Positions 1 through 7,724 of a stretch of 64,000 nucleotides of DNA are shown here, one piece after another. The notes under the pieces were generated by a model, which saw nothing but the letters and a program-made list of their open reading frames with translations, ran no database searches and had not been told where the DNA came from. Where the stretch lies: positions 124,001-188,000 of the forward strand of contig NZ_LNQS01000009.1 of NCBI RefSeq assembly GCF_001513785.1, in the 5' to 3' direction. Each line of letters starts with the position of its first letter. Position 1 is the stretch's first letter. The position numbers were made by a program, and so were the translations under genes. The stretch is from Rheinheimera sp. EpRS3 (GTDB lineage Bacteria; Pseudomonadota; Gammaproteobacteria; Enterobacterales; Alteromonadaceae).

Positions 1-192
1 GCGATTGAGGAAAATACCATTATTGACGTGCGCCCGGAGCAATCCCGCATGTTTAAATTTGACCCCGGTGTCACGCTGGATGATCTGGTACGCACGGTAA
101 ATGCGGTGGGTGCGGCACCTGGTGATTTAATGGCGATTCTTGAGGCGTTAAAAGAGGCCGGTGCCATTCATGGCGAACTGGTGGTGATCTAA
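1..192 (+). CDS. flgI: Flagellar P-ring protein FlgI, C-terminal end (partial)
   Basis: The reading frame is open from the first base and encodes the last 63 residues before a TAA stop. FlgI forms the P ring around the flagellar rod in the peptidoglycan layer. The end of the protein is recognisable: a [19 protein letters not shown] segment followed by the [18 protein letters not shown] terminus, the characteristic FlgI ending in which the last helix is followed by a short hydrophobic strand. The next gene, flgJ, starts two bases after the stop, the usual flgI-flgJ order. The signal peptide and most of the protein lie upstream of the window. Confidence 0.95.
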   Translation, partial: AIEENTIIDVRPEQSRMFKFDPGVTLDDLVRTVNAVGAAPGDLMAILEALKEAGAIHGELVVI

Positions 193-193
193 G

Positions 194-1198
194 ATGAGCC
201 TGACGCCAAACAATGTGTCTTATCATGACCTGAGCAGCCTGCAGCAAATAAGCAGCAATTCCGGTAAGGATGAAAAGGCGGCGTTGCGTCAGGCGGCTGA
301 ACAGTTTGAGTCAATTTTTTTCGGTATGTTATTAAGCAGTATGCGTAAAGCCAATGAAGCGTTTGAAGTGGAGGGCATGATGAATAGCCAGACCACCAAG
401 TTCTACCGCGATATGCATGACAGCCAAATGGCCACCGATTTAGCACAAAAAGGCGCTTTGGGCCTGGCCGATCTGCTGGTACAGCAATTAAGCCCGGCAC
501 TGGGCGGCAGTGCCAAGCCGGAGGAGAAAGCCGAAAAAGCGCTGCAAATGCCAACCCATATTCTGCCGGCGCGCAAAGCTAACGCCGTTACAGTGGCAGC
601 AAGCAATACACAGGCGGCGTCTGCTGCAGCAGATATAACAGCAGAAGCTACCGGTGCTGCCGCACAAGCCGGCACCGGCTGGCAAGTGGCCAGCCCGGCC
701 GATTTTGTCAAAAGCTTATTACCGGCAGCGCGGCAAACCGCAAAAGCGCTGGGATTGGATCCACTGGCTCTGGTAGCGCAAGCTGCGCTGGAAACCGGTT
801 GGGGCCAACGTATGATAAAAACCGCGCAGGGAGAAAACAGCTTTAATCTGTTTGGTATTAAGGCTAATAACGGTTGGCAAGGGCAAACTGCGGTGGTTGA
901 TACGCTGGAATATCGCGGCGGTGTGGCGAAAAAAGAACAAGCCAAATTCCGCGCCTATGATTCACCGGCGCACAGTTTGCAAGACTATGTAAACTTTATC
1001 AGCAGCAGTTCGCGCTATCAGGATGCGGTAAAGGTAACGACAGATGCAAAAGCTTATTTTGAGCAACTGCAGGCCGCAGGTTATGCCACCGACCCGGCTT
1101 ATGCGCAAAAAATTATGGCCGTATATCAAAGCCCTGTGATGCAACAGGTACGCTCAGAGCAAGACGATGCTCAAGAAAACAGTGTTGGCGCCGATTAA
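194..1198 (+). CDS. flgJ: Flagellar rod assembly protein / peptidoglycan hydrolase FlgJ
   Basis: 334 residues. FlgJ caps the growing rod in the periplasm and cuts the peptidoglycan to let it through. Residues about 30-100 form the rod-binding domain (FESIFFGMLLSSMRKANEAF, then MMNSQTTKFYRDM). After an Ala-rich linker (about 105-160) the C-terminal half is a glucosaminidase-type muramidase domain. AALETGWGQ carries the likely catalytic Glu200, and NSFNLFGIKA and FRAYDSP are further family motifs. The length fits two-domain FlgJ of Gammaproteobacteria. The start is the ATG one base after the flgI stop; it lies in an operon with flgI and flgK. Function is well supported by both domains. Confidence 0.96.
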   Translation: MSLTPNNVSYHDLSSLQQISSNSGKDEKAALRQAAEQFESIFFGMLLSSMRKANEAFEVEGMMNSQTTKFYRDMHDSQMATDLAQKGALGLADLLVQQLSPALGGSAKPEEKAEKALQMPTHILPARKANAVTVAASNTQAASAAADITAEATGAAAQAGTGWQVASPADFVKSLLPAARQTAKALGLDPLALVAQAALETGWGQRMIKTAQGENSFNLFGIKANNGWQGQTAVVDTLEYRGGVAKKEQAKFRAYDSPAHSLQDYVNFISSSSRYQDAVKVTTDAKAYFEQLQAAGYATDPAYAQKIMAVYQSPVMQQVRSEQDDAQENSVGAD

Positions 1199-1240
1199 TA
1201 ATTGAATGGGCGCAGCATAGCGGCGCCAGCGGAGAGAGCA

Positions 1241-3259
1241 ATGTCAGACAATTTACTGAGAATAGGTACGTCGGCCATTTTGGCTAACAGCACCTTACTC
1301 AACACCACCAGTAATAACATTGCCAACATTAACACTGAGGGCTATGTACGCCAGCGTACCGAATTTGAATCGCAAACTCTTGGCCTTGGGGTGGGTAAGG
1401 GCACTACAGAGCGCCTCGTCAGTGACTTTACATTAAAGCAGCTGCGTCGCGATACGTCTAACTATAGCTATGCGCAACAATATGTTGCCGAAGCCAACCG
1501 CGTCGATGCGTTGTTTTCTAATCCGGCCAACAGTATTGCTACCGGCATTAATGATCTGTTTAAGCAATTTCAAATTGCCAACAATGAGCCGGCTACCCTG
1601 GCCAATCGGCAACTGATTATCGGCAGCTCGCAGGCATTGCTGGATAAATTCTCTACCTTGTCCAGTCTGGTGCTGGATCAGGAAAACTTTGTTAACCAGC
1701 AACTGGATATCTATACCAGTGAAACTAACGGTTACATTAAACAAATTGCTGATTTAAATATAGAAATTTCCTCATTTGGTACCGGTAACAGCCGGCCGGT
1801 GCCGCTGGATTTACTGGATAAACGCGATTTGGCCATCAAAAACCTGGCAGAAATGGTGGAGATCCGCACCCTGGATGCAGACAACGGCGAAAAGCTGGTG
1901 TTTCTCGGCACCGGGCAGTCATTGGTCGTCGAGCGCGGTCAGTTTAATCTGATGACAATGCGCGGCGATCCTGACCCTTCACAGCGCGATCTGAAGCTGC
2001 AATTGTCAGCCCGTACCAGTGTGGAACGTGATATTGATATTGAGGCTGTAGGAGGTAAGATTGGCGGCCTGCTGAAGTTCAGAGAAGAAATTCTGGTACC
2101 AACGCAAAACCGGCTCGGGCAATTGGCACTGTCGATGACGGATGCCATGAACAGTCAAAACCGCTTGGGCATGAACCTGAACGGTGAAATTGGCGGTAAT
2201 TTGTTTACCTTACCAGTAAGCAGTGGCTTTGCGTTATCAAGCAATGCCGGTACCGGTGCTGTTACGGTAGGTATTGAACAGGGCGAGGGTGAAAGCTTAC
2301 CGCCGAACGATTTTCTGCTAACGGTTGAGGCCGGCCAGGTGAGGATCCAGGCGATAGATGTTAAAGGTGAGGTAATTGTTGGTTCTGATAAGGTTGTTCC
2401 TGTCGGTGGTTTCCCCGTTACCATCAGCTCGGCAGATGCCGGTGGCGACTTATACGGCCTGGAAATTACCCTCACCGGAGCTCTGGCAGTAGGCGATCAG
2501 TTTCAATTAAAACCGCTGAGTACCGCCTCCAGAACGTTAAACCTGGCGACAACACGGCCGGAAGATATCGCCCTGGCTTCGCCGGTACGCACAGAGTTTA
2601 GCGTAACAAATTTAGGCAATGCTAAGGTTGAGGGCTTAACGGTAACCGATACCACGCCGGCAACTTTACCGGCTTATGGTTTTGATACGCCATCCGGCTT
2701 AATTAACGGCCCCTGGACCATGACTTATGTCGGTGGTGATACCTTTGAAATAGTGGATAACCTGGGCAACCCGGTTGCCACGGCAGCCTTTGGTTCGAAC
2801 CAGTATCAGGATATTTTCGCCCAAGCTGGTATTGATGTTGGTTTTGATTTTTCGGTTACCGGGGTGCCGGCTATCGGTGATACCTTTAATATCAGCTTTA
2901 ATGATGGTGGTTTTAATGATAACCGTAATGGTTTGGCGTTGTCGGCCCTGCAAACTGCGCAAACCACGCGGTTAAATCCGCTGTCGGTGCCAGGTGGGGT
3001 TAATTCGGTCAGTTTTAATCAGTCTTATGGTGACATGGTCAGCTTAATTGGCGAGCGCACTAACCAGGCGCGTAATAATGAAGCGGCCGGCAAGGCTTTG
3101 TTGGAGCAAACCACAGCCTGGTATGAATCCTTGTCCGGTGTCAGTTTGGATGAAGAAGCGTCTAATTTAGTAAGGTTTCAGCAAACCTATGCGGCGGCGG
3201 CGCAGATTATCTCTACGTCGCAAACGGTATTTGACACCTTATTGGCATCGGTGAGGTAG
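1241..3259 (+). CDS. flgK: Hook-filament junction protein FlgK (HAP1)
   Basis: 672 residues from the ATG at 1241, which follows a GGAGAGAG ribosome site at 1231-1238. A TTG 39 bases upstream is in frame but has no such site. FlgK joins hook to filament and is exported through the flagellar type III system. The N-terminus has the rod/hook-family signature (LLNTTSNNIANINTEGYVRQ), and the C-terminus the paired helix GVSLDEEASNLVRFQQTY followed by AAAAQIISTSQTVFDTLL. It is about 120 residues longer than the 547-residue enteric protein. The extra length is in the middle (roughly residues 330-590, Gly/Thr/Val-rich beta-type sequence), probably an enlarged surface domain. flgL follows after two bases. 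Confidence 0.96.
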   Translation: MSDNLLRIGTSAILANSTLLNTTSNNIANINTEGYVRQRTEFESQTLGLGVGKGTTERLVSDFTLKQLRRDTSNYSYAQQYVAEANRVDALFSNPANSIATGINDLFKQFQIANNEPATLANRQLIIGSSQALLDKFSTLSSLVLDQENFVNQQLDIYTSETNGYIKQIADLNIEISSFGTGNSRPVPLDLLDKRDLAIKNLAEMVEIRTLDADNGEKLVFLGTGQSLVVERGQFNLMTMRGDPDPSQRDLKLQLSARTSVERDIDIEAVGGKIGGLLKFREEILVPTQNRLGQLALSMTDAMNSQNRLGMNLNGEIGGNLFTLPVSSGFALSSNAGTGAVTVGIEQGEGESLPPNDFLLTVEAGQVRIQAIDVKGEVIVGSDKVVPVGGFPVTISSADAGGDLYGLEITLTGALAVGDQFQLKPLSTASRTLNLATTRPEDIALASPVRTEFSVTNLGNAKVEGLTVTDTTPATLPAYGFDTPSGLINGPWTMTYVGGDTFEIVDNLGNPVATAAFGSNQYQDIFAQAGIDVGFDFSVTGVPAIGDTFNISFNDGGFNDNRNGLALSALQTAQTTRLNPLSVPGGVNSVSFNQSYGDMVSLIGERTNQARNNEAAGKALLEQTTAWYESLSGVSLDEEASNLVRFQQTYAAAAQIISTSQTVFDTLLASVR

Positions 3260-3261
3260 TA

Positions 3262-4497
3262 ATGAGATTATCTTTTAATATGAAGTTTAATGCCGGCTTA
3301 GACGGTATATTAAACACCCAAAATAAGATGAACCGCGCTCAGGATCAGCTGACCAAGCAAACGCGCATTTTGACACCGGCGGATGACCCTGCAGCGTCGG
3401 CTAAGGTGCTGGGGTTAGATCAAAACCTGGAGCAGGTGGCGCAGTTTCAGAACAACAGTGTGCTGTTAAAAAACAATCTGGCACTGGAAGAAACCGTGCT
3501 GACTAATATGCGCACCTCAATCGACAAAGCGCGGTCTTTGGCCATTGCGGCAGGTAATGGCGCCTACACGGAAAATGATAAAAAAGCAGTAGCACAGGAG
3601 CTGAAAAACATTCAGGTAGAATTGCTGGATTTAATGAATACCCGCAATGCAGAAGGCGGCTATATTTTCTCAGGCTTTCAGGATAAAAAACAAAGTTACA
3701 GTTTTAATCAGGCTACCGGCATTTATGAGTTTCAGGGTGATGACGGCCAAAAAGCCCTGCAAATATCACCTACTATAGCACTGCCCGGTAACGACAGTGG
3801 CAAAATGGTGTTCGAAAATGTCGATGCCAGGTTTAAAACAACAGCAGCCGTTATCAGTGCCGGTGGCGCCACTGCAGCTGAAGTCTCCGTAACAGACCAA
3901 AGTCAGTTTGATGCCTTTTACAAACAAGCTTACGACAGCCTGACGCCAGCCAACAATGATTTCAGTGTGGCACTGACGGCACCGTCAAATTATGAAATTC
4001 TGCAAAACGGTGTTGCTTTGGTACCACCGGTAACAGGCGCTTTTGTTGCTGATGCGCCGATACAATTTAACGGCTTAACCATCACGGTAAGTGGTGCGGC
4101 GGCTGTGCCCGGCCAGGTTGATTTTTCGCTGCAGCCGCCGGAAAAGAAAAATATTCTCACCACTATCGGTGAGTTTATTACCGCGCTGGAAACTCCAGGC
4201 CTGACAAATTTTGAGTTTAACGAAGCCATCAGTGACACTATTACCCAGGTTACGTCCTCGGCGTCGAATATTGACAGTTTCTTGTCAACTATTGGCGGTC
4301 GGGTAAATGTGCTGGACAGTGTGTTTGGTACAAATGAAGACTTAACGATTAACAATAAGTCTTACCGCGCGGATTTATCAGAGGTCGATTACGCCGCCGC
4401 CTTAACCGAAATCACTAAGCAGGAAATAGCATTGGAAGCCATTTCCAATACCTTTGTTAAGGTATCCGGGGTAAGTTTGTTCGATTATATTCGCTAA
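3262..4497 (+). CDS. flgL: Hook-filament junction protein FlgL (HAP3)
   Basis: 411 residues. The second junction protein, placed between FlgK and the filament. The flagellin-like N-terminal helix region contains QDQLTKQTRILTPADDPAAS, a hallmark of FlgL. The C-terminus (ALTEITKQEIALEAISNTF, then VKVSGVSLFDYIR) matches the terminal helix of the family. It is longer than the 317-residue enteric FlgL, with an inserted Ala/Val/Thr-rich middle (about residues 190-300), parallel to the enlarged FlgK. The ATG lies two bases after the flgK stop, so the two are co-transcribed. A strong stem-loop follows the stop. Confidence 0.95.
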   Translation: MRLSFNMKFNAGLDGILNTQNKMNRAQDQLTKQTRILTPADDPAASAKVLGLDQNLEQVAQFQNNSVLLKNNLALEETVLTNMRTSIDKARSLAIAAGNGAYTENDKKAVAQELKNIQVELLDLMNTRNAEGGYIFSGFQDKKQSYSFNQATGIYEFQGDDGQKALQISPTIALPGNDSGKMVFENVDARFKTTAAVISAGGATAAEVSVTDQSQFDAFYKQAYDSLTPANNDFSVALTAPSNYEILQNGVALVPPVTGAFVADAPIQFNGLTITVSGAAAVPGQVDFSLQPPEKKNILTTIGEFITALETPGLTNFEFNEAISDTITQVTSSASNIDSFLSTIGGRVNVLDSVFGTNEDLTINNKSYRADLSEVDYAAALTEITKQEIALEAISNTFVKVSGVSLFDYIR

Positions 4498-4503
4498 GCA
4501 AGC

Positions 4504-4528
4504 AGCGCCGGATAAGGCCTCCGGCGCT
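4504..4528 (+). other. Stem-loop after flgL
   Basis: A perfect 9-bp inverted repeat (AGCGCCGGA at 4504-4512, TCCGGCGCT at 4520-4528) with a 7-base loop, seven bases after the flgL stop. No run of T follows, so it is not a canonical intrinsic terminator. It may stop 3' exonucleases at the end of the flg transcript or act together with another factor. Confidence 0.6.
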
Positions 4529-4555
4529 AATGATGTAAAATCCTGCAAAAAATAT

Positions 4556-4582
4556 TCAAGTTTCCGCTGCCGGTTCCGATAC
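4556..4582 (+). promoter_or_regulatory. Sigma-28 (FliA) promoter of flagellin gene 1
   Basis: TCAAGTTT (4556-4563), an 11-base spacer, then TCCGATAC (4575-4582), close to the TAAAGTTT-N11-GCCGATAA consensus of flagellar sigma-28. It lies about 70 bases before the flagellin ATG at 4653, which has a GGGAG ribosome site at 4641-4645. Confidence 0.75.
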
Positions 4583-4652
4583 ATAAATATCAGGTGATAA
4601 ACCCGAACAACAAACGGGTTTATACAACAGAACAACAGTTGGGAGCACTATC

Positions 4653-5480
4653 ATGGCTTTATACGTAAACACTAATACTTCTTCATTAAATGCCCAGCGT
4701 CAGCTGTTTAATTCCGGTAATTCACTGGATACGGCATTTAAACGTTTATCATCCGGTTTTCGTATTAACAGCGCTGCTGATGATGCCGCCGGCTTACAAA
4801 TTTCTAACCGCTTAACCAGCCAAATCAATGGTTTGGACCAGGCAGCACGTAACGCCAACGACGGTATTTCTCTGGCCCAGGTGGCAGAGGGCGCGATGGA
4901 AGAGATCACCAACTCTTTACAGCGTATCCGTACCCTGGCTATCCAGTCGCAAAACGGCATCAACAGCTCGACAGACCGCGCTGCACTGCAAAAGGAAGTG
5001 ACGGCGCTAAAAGCAGAAATGAGCCGGGTAGCAACCACCACCCAATTTGGTACGCAAAACCTGTTGGCCGGCGGCTTCTCAGCTACTTTCCTGGTCGGCG
5101 CCAATGCCGGACAGAATATCGATATCAGGTTATCCCGCGCCGGTGGTTACGGCACCAATGCTTTGGGCTTAAGTGCACTGAGTGTATCGTCTGTTGCAGG
5201 TGCTTCAGCTGCCTTAGCATTGATTGATACCGCTATCGGTGTCATTGACGGTACCCGTGCAGATTTGGGTGCGGTACAAAACCGCTTTCAGGCGACTATC
5301 CGTAATTTAACCAACATTTCCGAGAACGTCTCCGGTGCCCGCAGCCGTATTCGTGACACCGACTTTGCCAAAGAAACGGCAGAGTTAACCCGTACGCAGA
5401 TATTGCAGCAGACCAGTACCACGGTATTGGCGCAGGCTAATCAGCGGCCACAGGCAGCACTAAGTTTACTGCAAGGTTAA
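4653..5480 (+). CDS. fliC: Flagellin 1 (filament subunit)
   Basis: 275 residues. Filament protein exported through the flagellar type III system. The N-terminal D0/D1 helices start with ALYVNTNTSSLNAQRQL and contain FRINSAADDAAGLQISNRL. The C-terminal helices contain ISENVSGARSRIRDTDFA and end with QANQRPQAALSLLQG. The central part is short, so the subunit has essentially D0 and D1 with little surface-exposed domain. Ser/Thr residues of the middle are the expected acceptors for the pseudaminic acid made by the pse operon. First of four tandem flagellins; nearly identical to the next one, including 140- and 151-bp stretches without a single difference. Own sigma-28 promoter and terminator. Confidence 0.97.
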   Translation: MALYVNTNTSSLNAQRQLFNSGNSLDTAFKRLSSGFRINSAADDAAGLQISNRLTSQINGLDQAARNANDGISLAQVAEGAMEEITNSLQRIRTLAIQSQNGINSSTDRAALQKEVTALKAEMSRVATTTQFGTQNLLAGGFSATFLVGANAGQNIDIRLSRAGGYGTNALGLSALSVSSVAGASAALALIDTAIGVIDGTRADLGAVQNRFQATIRNLTNISENVSGARSRIRDTDFAKETAELTRTQILQQTSTTVLAQANQRPQAALSLLQG

Positions 5481-5496
5481 TTAATAACCGGTTTAG

Positions 5497-5521
5497 AAAG
5501 CCACCTTAAGGTGGCTTTTTT
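5497..5521 (+). terminator. Intrinsic terminator of flagellin gene 1
   Basis: Stem AAAGCCACC (5497-5505) with GGTGGCTTT (5510-5518), TTAA loop, followed directly by a run of T. A textbook rho-independent terminator 16 bases after the stop codon. Confidence 0.92.
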
Positions 5522-5575
5522 CGTGCTTAGCTATTTTTTCGTGCTTAGCTATTTTTTTGTGGTTAAGTATTTATT
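5522..5575 (+). repeat. 18-bp tandem repeat, two perfect copies and one decayed
   Basis: The unit CGTGCTTAGCTATTTTTT occurs at 5522-5539 and 5540-5557, exactly repeated, followed by a degraded third copy at 5558-5575 (TGTGGTTAAGTATTTATT). It lies between the terminator of flagellin 1 and the promoter of flagellin 2. Probably a slippage product; no function is evident. Confidence 0.85.
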
Positions 5576-5588
5576 TATATAAATTATC

Positions 5589-5615
5589 TAAAGTTTTCTG
5601 TTTATTTTCCGATAT
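5589..5615 (+). promoter_or_regulatory. Sigma-28 promoter of flagellin gene 2
   Basis: Exact -35 element TAAAGTTT (5589-5596), 11-base spacer, then TCCGATAT (5608-5615). The ATG of flagellin 2 is at 5696 with an AGGAG site at 5684-5688, giving a leader of about 75 bases. Confidence 0.82.
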
Positions 5616-5695
5616 ATAAATAGCACGAATATATAGCAAAAATCCTCATTAAGGTGGCTGCTGTTAGTGTTTAATCAGGTATCAGGAGAGTTAAC

Positions 5696-6520
5696 ATGGC
5701 TTTATATGTAAATACCAATACTTCATCATTAAATGCCCAGCGTCAGCTGTTTAATTCCGGTAATTCACTGGATACGGCATTTAAACGTTTATCATCCGGT
5801 TTTCGTATTAACAGCGCTGCTGATGATGCCGCCGGCTTACAAATTTCTAACCGCTTAACCAGCCAGATTAATGGTTTGGACCAGGCAGCACGTAACGCCA
5901 ACGACGGTATTTCGCTGGCCCAGGTGGCAGAGGGCGCGATGGAAGAGATCACCAACTCTTTACAGCGTATCCGTACTCTGGCCATCCAGTCACAAAACGG
6001 TATTAACAGTTCGACAGACCGCGCTGCACTGCAAAAAGAAGTCACGGCGTTAAAAGCCGAAATGAGTCGCGTTGCTTCAACCACTCAGTTCGGTGTAACG
6101 AATCTGTTAGCCGGCGGCTTCTCTGCATCATTTTTGGTCGGCGCCAATGCCGGACAGAATATCGATATCAGGTTATCCCGCGCCGGTGGTTACGGCACCA
6201 ATGCTTTGGGCTTAAGTGCACTGAGTGTATCGTCTGTTGCAGGTGCTTCAGCTGCCTTAGCATTGATTGATACCGCTATCGGTGTAATTGATGGCACCCG
6301 TGCAGATTTGGGTGCGGTACAAAACCGCTTTCAGGCGACTATCCGTAATTTAACCAACATTTCCGAGAACGTCTCCGGTGCCCGCAGCCGGATCCGTGAC
6401 ACCGATTTTGCCAAAGAAACGGCAGAGTTAACCCGTACGCAGATATTGCAGCAGACCAGTACCACGGTATTGGCGCAGGCTAATCAGCGGCCACAAGCCG
6501 CGTTGAGCTTACTGCAGTAA
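5696..6520 (+). CDS. fliC: Flagellin 2 (filament subunit)
   Basis: 274 residues, same D0/D1 architecture as flagellin 1 and differing from it at only a few positions, mainly STTQFGVTN in place of TTTQFGTQN near residue 131. It lacks the last Gly and ends in ALSLLQ. The close similarity reaches the silent sites and is patchy, which points to gene conversion or very recent duplication; upstream regions of the two genes are unrelated. It has its own sigma-28 promoter, a good ribosome site and its own terminator, so it can be expressed independently of its neighbours. Likely glycosylated filament subunit. Confidence 0.97.
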   Translation: MALYVNTNTSSLNAQRQLFNSGNSLDTAFKRLSSGFRINSAADDAAGLQISNRLTSQINGLDQAARNANDGISLAQVAEGAMEEITNSLQRIRTLAIQSQNGINSSTDRAALQKEVTALKAEMSRVASTTQFGVTNLLAGGFSASFLVGANAGQNIDIRLSRAGGYGTNALGLSALSVSSVAGASAALALIDTAIGVIDGTRADLGAVQNRFQATIRNLTNISENVSGARSRIRDTDFAKETAELTRTQILQQTSTTVLAQANQRPQAALSLLQ

Positions 6521-6537
6521 TTCTGATACGCAGGATA

Positions 6538-6570
6538 AAGTCGCCAATTGGCGGCTTATCTATTTGATTT
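6538..6570 (+). terminator. Probable terminator of flagellin gene 2
   Basis: Stem AAGTCGCC (6538-6545) with GGCGGCTT (6550-6557; one T-G pair), AATT loop, followed by a T-rich stretch. Flanking bases can extend the stem by a few pairs. Located 17 bases after the stop. Confidence 0.75.
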
Positions 6571-6582
6571 TAGTTAAAAAAC

Positions 6583-6609
6583 TAAAGAAAAGCGTTTTCC
6601 CGCCGATAC
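6583..6609 (+). promoter_or_regulatory. Sigma-28 promoter of flagellin gene 3
   Basis: TAAAGAAA (6583-6590), exactly 11 bases, then GCCGATAC (6602-6609). The -10 element matches 7 of 8 consensus bases. The preferred ATG is at 6672. Confidence 0.8.
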
Positions 6610-6671
6610 AGAATTAAGTCAGAAACTTTACCTTAATGCACAGCTGTTATTACTGTGCCAGGAACCGTGTT

Positions 6672-7499
6672 ATGCCTTTAGTCGTCAATACTAATCAGTC
6701 TTCACTGGCATCTCAGCGCTTGCTTAGCAACGCAACAAGTGGCTTAAGTACCAGCTTTGAGCGTCTTACATCCGGGTTTCGCATTAACCGCGCGGCAGAT
6801 GATGCAGCCGGGCTGGTGATTTCTAATGTGTTAACCAGTCAGGTTAATGGTTTGGACCAGGCGGTGCGTAATGCTAATGACGCAGTATCACTGGTGCAGG
6901 TTACCGAAGGTGCAATGGACGAAATTGCCACAAGTTTGCAACGTATGCGTGTGCTGACCATTCAATCTGAGAATGGCATTAATACTGCCGCCGACATTGC
7001 TGCTATTCAGCAGGAGTATGATGATCTGGCGGCCTCCATTCAGAATATTGCCGATAATACCGAATTTGGTGGTATTAAACTGCTGGACGGTAGCACGACT
7101 TCGGTGATTTTTCAGATAGGCGCTAACGCTGGCCAAAAAATTGAAATTGATCTATCAACTGGTTATGGCAGCGGTGCTACCGGGTTGAATGTGGCGGCAG
7201 TGCAGTTAGGAGTTGATGATGCAGCTGACTCACTGTTAGCCTTGGACCAGGCTATTTTAGCTATCGATGTCGGGCGCACAGACTTGGGAGCCTGGCAAAA
7301 TGTACTGTCTACTACCATCCGTAATTTAAGCAATATCAGCGAAAATGTCTCTGCATCCCGCGGGCGTATTCGTGATACCGACTATGCAAGAGAAACTACC
7401 GAACTTACCCGCACACAGATAATTCAGCAAAGCAGTACCACGGTATTGGCACAGGCAAATCAGCGGCCACAAGCTGCGTTAAGTGTACTGGTTAGCTGA
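6672..7499 (+). CDS. fliC: Flagellin 3 (divergent minor flagellin)
   Basis: 275 residues from the ATG at 6672 (MPLVVNTNQSSLASQRL). An upstream in-frame ATG at 6636 would add 12 residues (HSCYYCARNRV...) not found at flagellin N-termini. D0/D1 signatures are present (FRINRAADDAAGLVISNVL, SENVSASRGRIRDTDYA, QANQRPQAALSVLVS), but the sequence differs widely from flagellins 1, 2 and 4, especially in the second half (for example TGYGSGATGLNVAAVQ and LGVDDAADSLLALDQAI). Probably a minor subunit placed in a distinct part of the filament, as in other multi-flagellin polar filaments; this is inference. Own sigma-28 promoter; no strong terminator follows. Confidence 0.93.
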   Translation: MPLVVNTNQSSLASQRLLSNATSGLSTSFERLTSGFRINRAADDAAGLVISNVLTSQVNGLDQAVRNANDAVSLVQVTEGAMDEIATSLQRMRVLTIQSENGINTAADIAAIQQEYDDLAASIQNIADNTEFGGIKLLDGSTTSVIFQIGANAGQKIEIDLSTGYGSGATGLNVAAVQLGVDDAADSLLALDQAILAIDVGRTDLGAWQNVLSTTIRNLSNISENVSASRGRIRDTDYARETTELTRTQIIQQSSTTVLAQANQRPQAALSVLVS

Positions 7500-7553
7500 G
7501 AGTTATCGAAATTTGCTGCAAAATTATTTTTTATATTGCTGATATTAAATAAC

Positions 7554-7573
7554 TTTTTATTTAAAAATAAAAA
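7554..7573 (+). other. A/T-only inverted repeat in an AT-rich spacer
   Basis: TTTTTATTT (7554-7562) and AAATAAAAA (7565-7573) form a 9-bp repeat of A and T only, within a very AT-rich stretch (about 7525-7590) just upstream of the strongest flagellin promoter. It could be a curved or UP-like DNA element; it is too weak to be called a terminator. Confidence 0.35.
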
Positions 7574-7598
7574 AACACAAAAAAATTCATTATTTCGC

Positions 7599-7625
7599 TA
7601 AAGTCACCAAAGTTACGGCCGATAA
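7599..7625 (+). promoter_or_regulatory. Sigma-28 promoter of flagellin gene 4 (best match)
   Basis: TAAAGTCA (7599-7606), 11-base spacer, then a perfect GCCGATAA -10 element (7618-7625). The only flagellin promoter in the array with a full -10 match. The leader to the ATG at 7725 is about 93 bases and contains several hairpins. Confidence 0.88.
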
Positions 7626-7633
7626 ACTGGTTA

Positions 7634-7713
7634 AGCCAAGTTGCAGCTTGGCTCAATTAACGGGATAACCGTATTTTTAATCATAGTCGTAAGTAGCTTG
7701 CTACCGAAAGCTA
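7634..7713 (+). promoter_or_regulatory. Structured 5' leader of flagellin gene 4
   Basis: Three small hairpins lie between the sigma-28 promoter and the ribosome site (AAGGAG, 7713-7718). They are AGCCAAG/CTTGGCT (7634-7640, 7647-7653), ACGG/CCGT (7660-7663, 7669-7672), and a choice between GTAG/CTAC with a CTTG loop (7693-7704) and TAGCTT/AAGCTA (7694-7699, 7708-7713). The last pair ends on the first base of the ribosome site, so the two folds could affect access to it. Regulation is inference. Confidence 0.4.
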
Positions 7714-7724
7714 AGGAGTGACTC

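Noticed and set aside
403..945. Minus-strand open frame of 180 codons opposite flgJ
   Set aside because: Antisense to a well-supported gene; Cys/Ala-rich composition typical of a shadow frame.
7505..7545. Weak hairpin with T run after flagellin 3
   Set aside because: Stem is short, AT-rich and needs a bulge; not strong enough to call a terminator.
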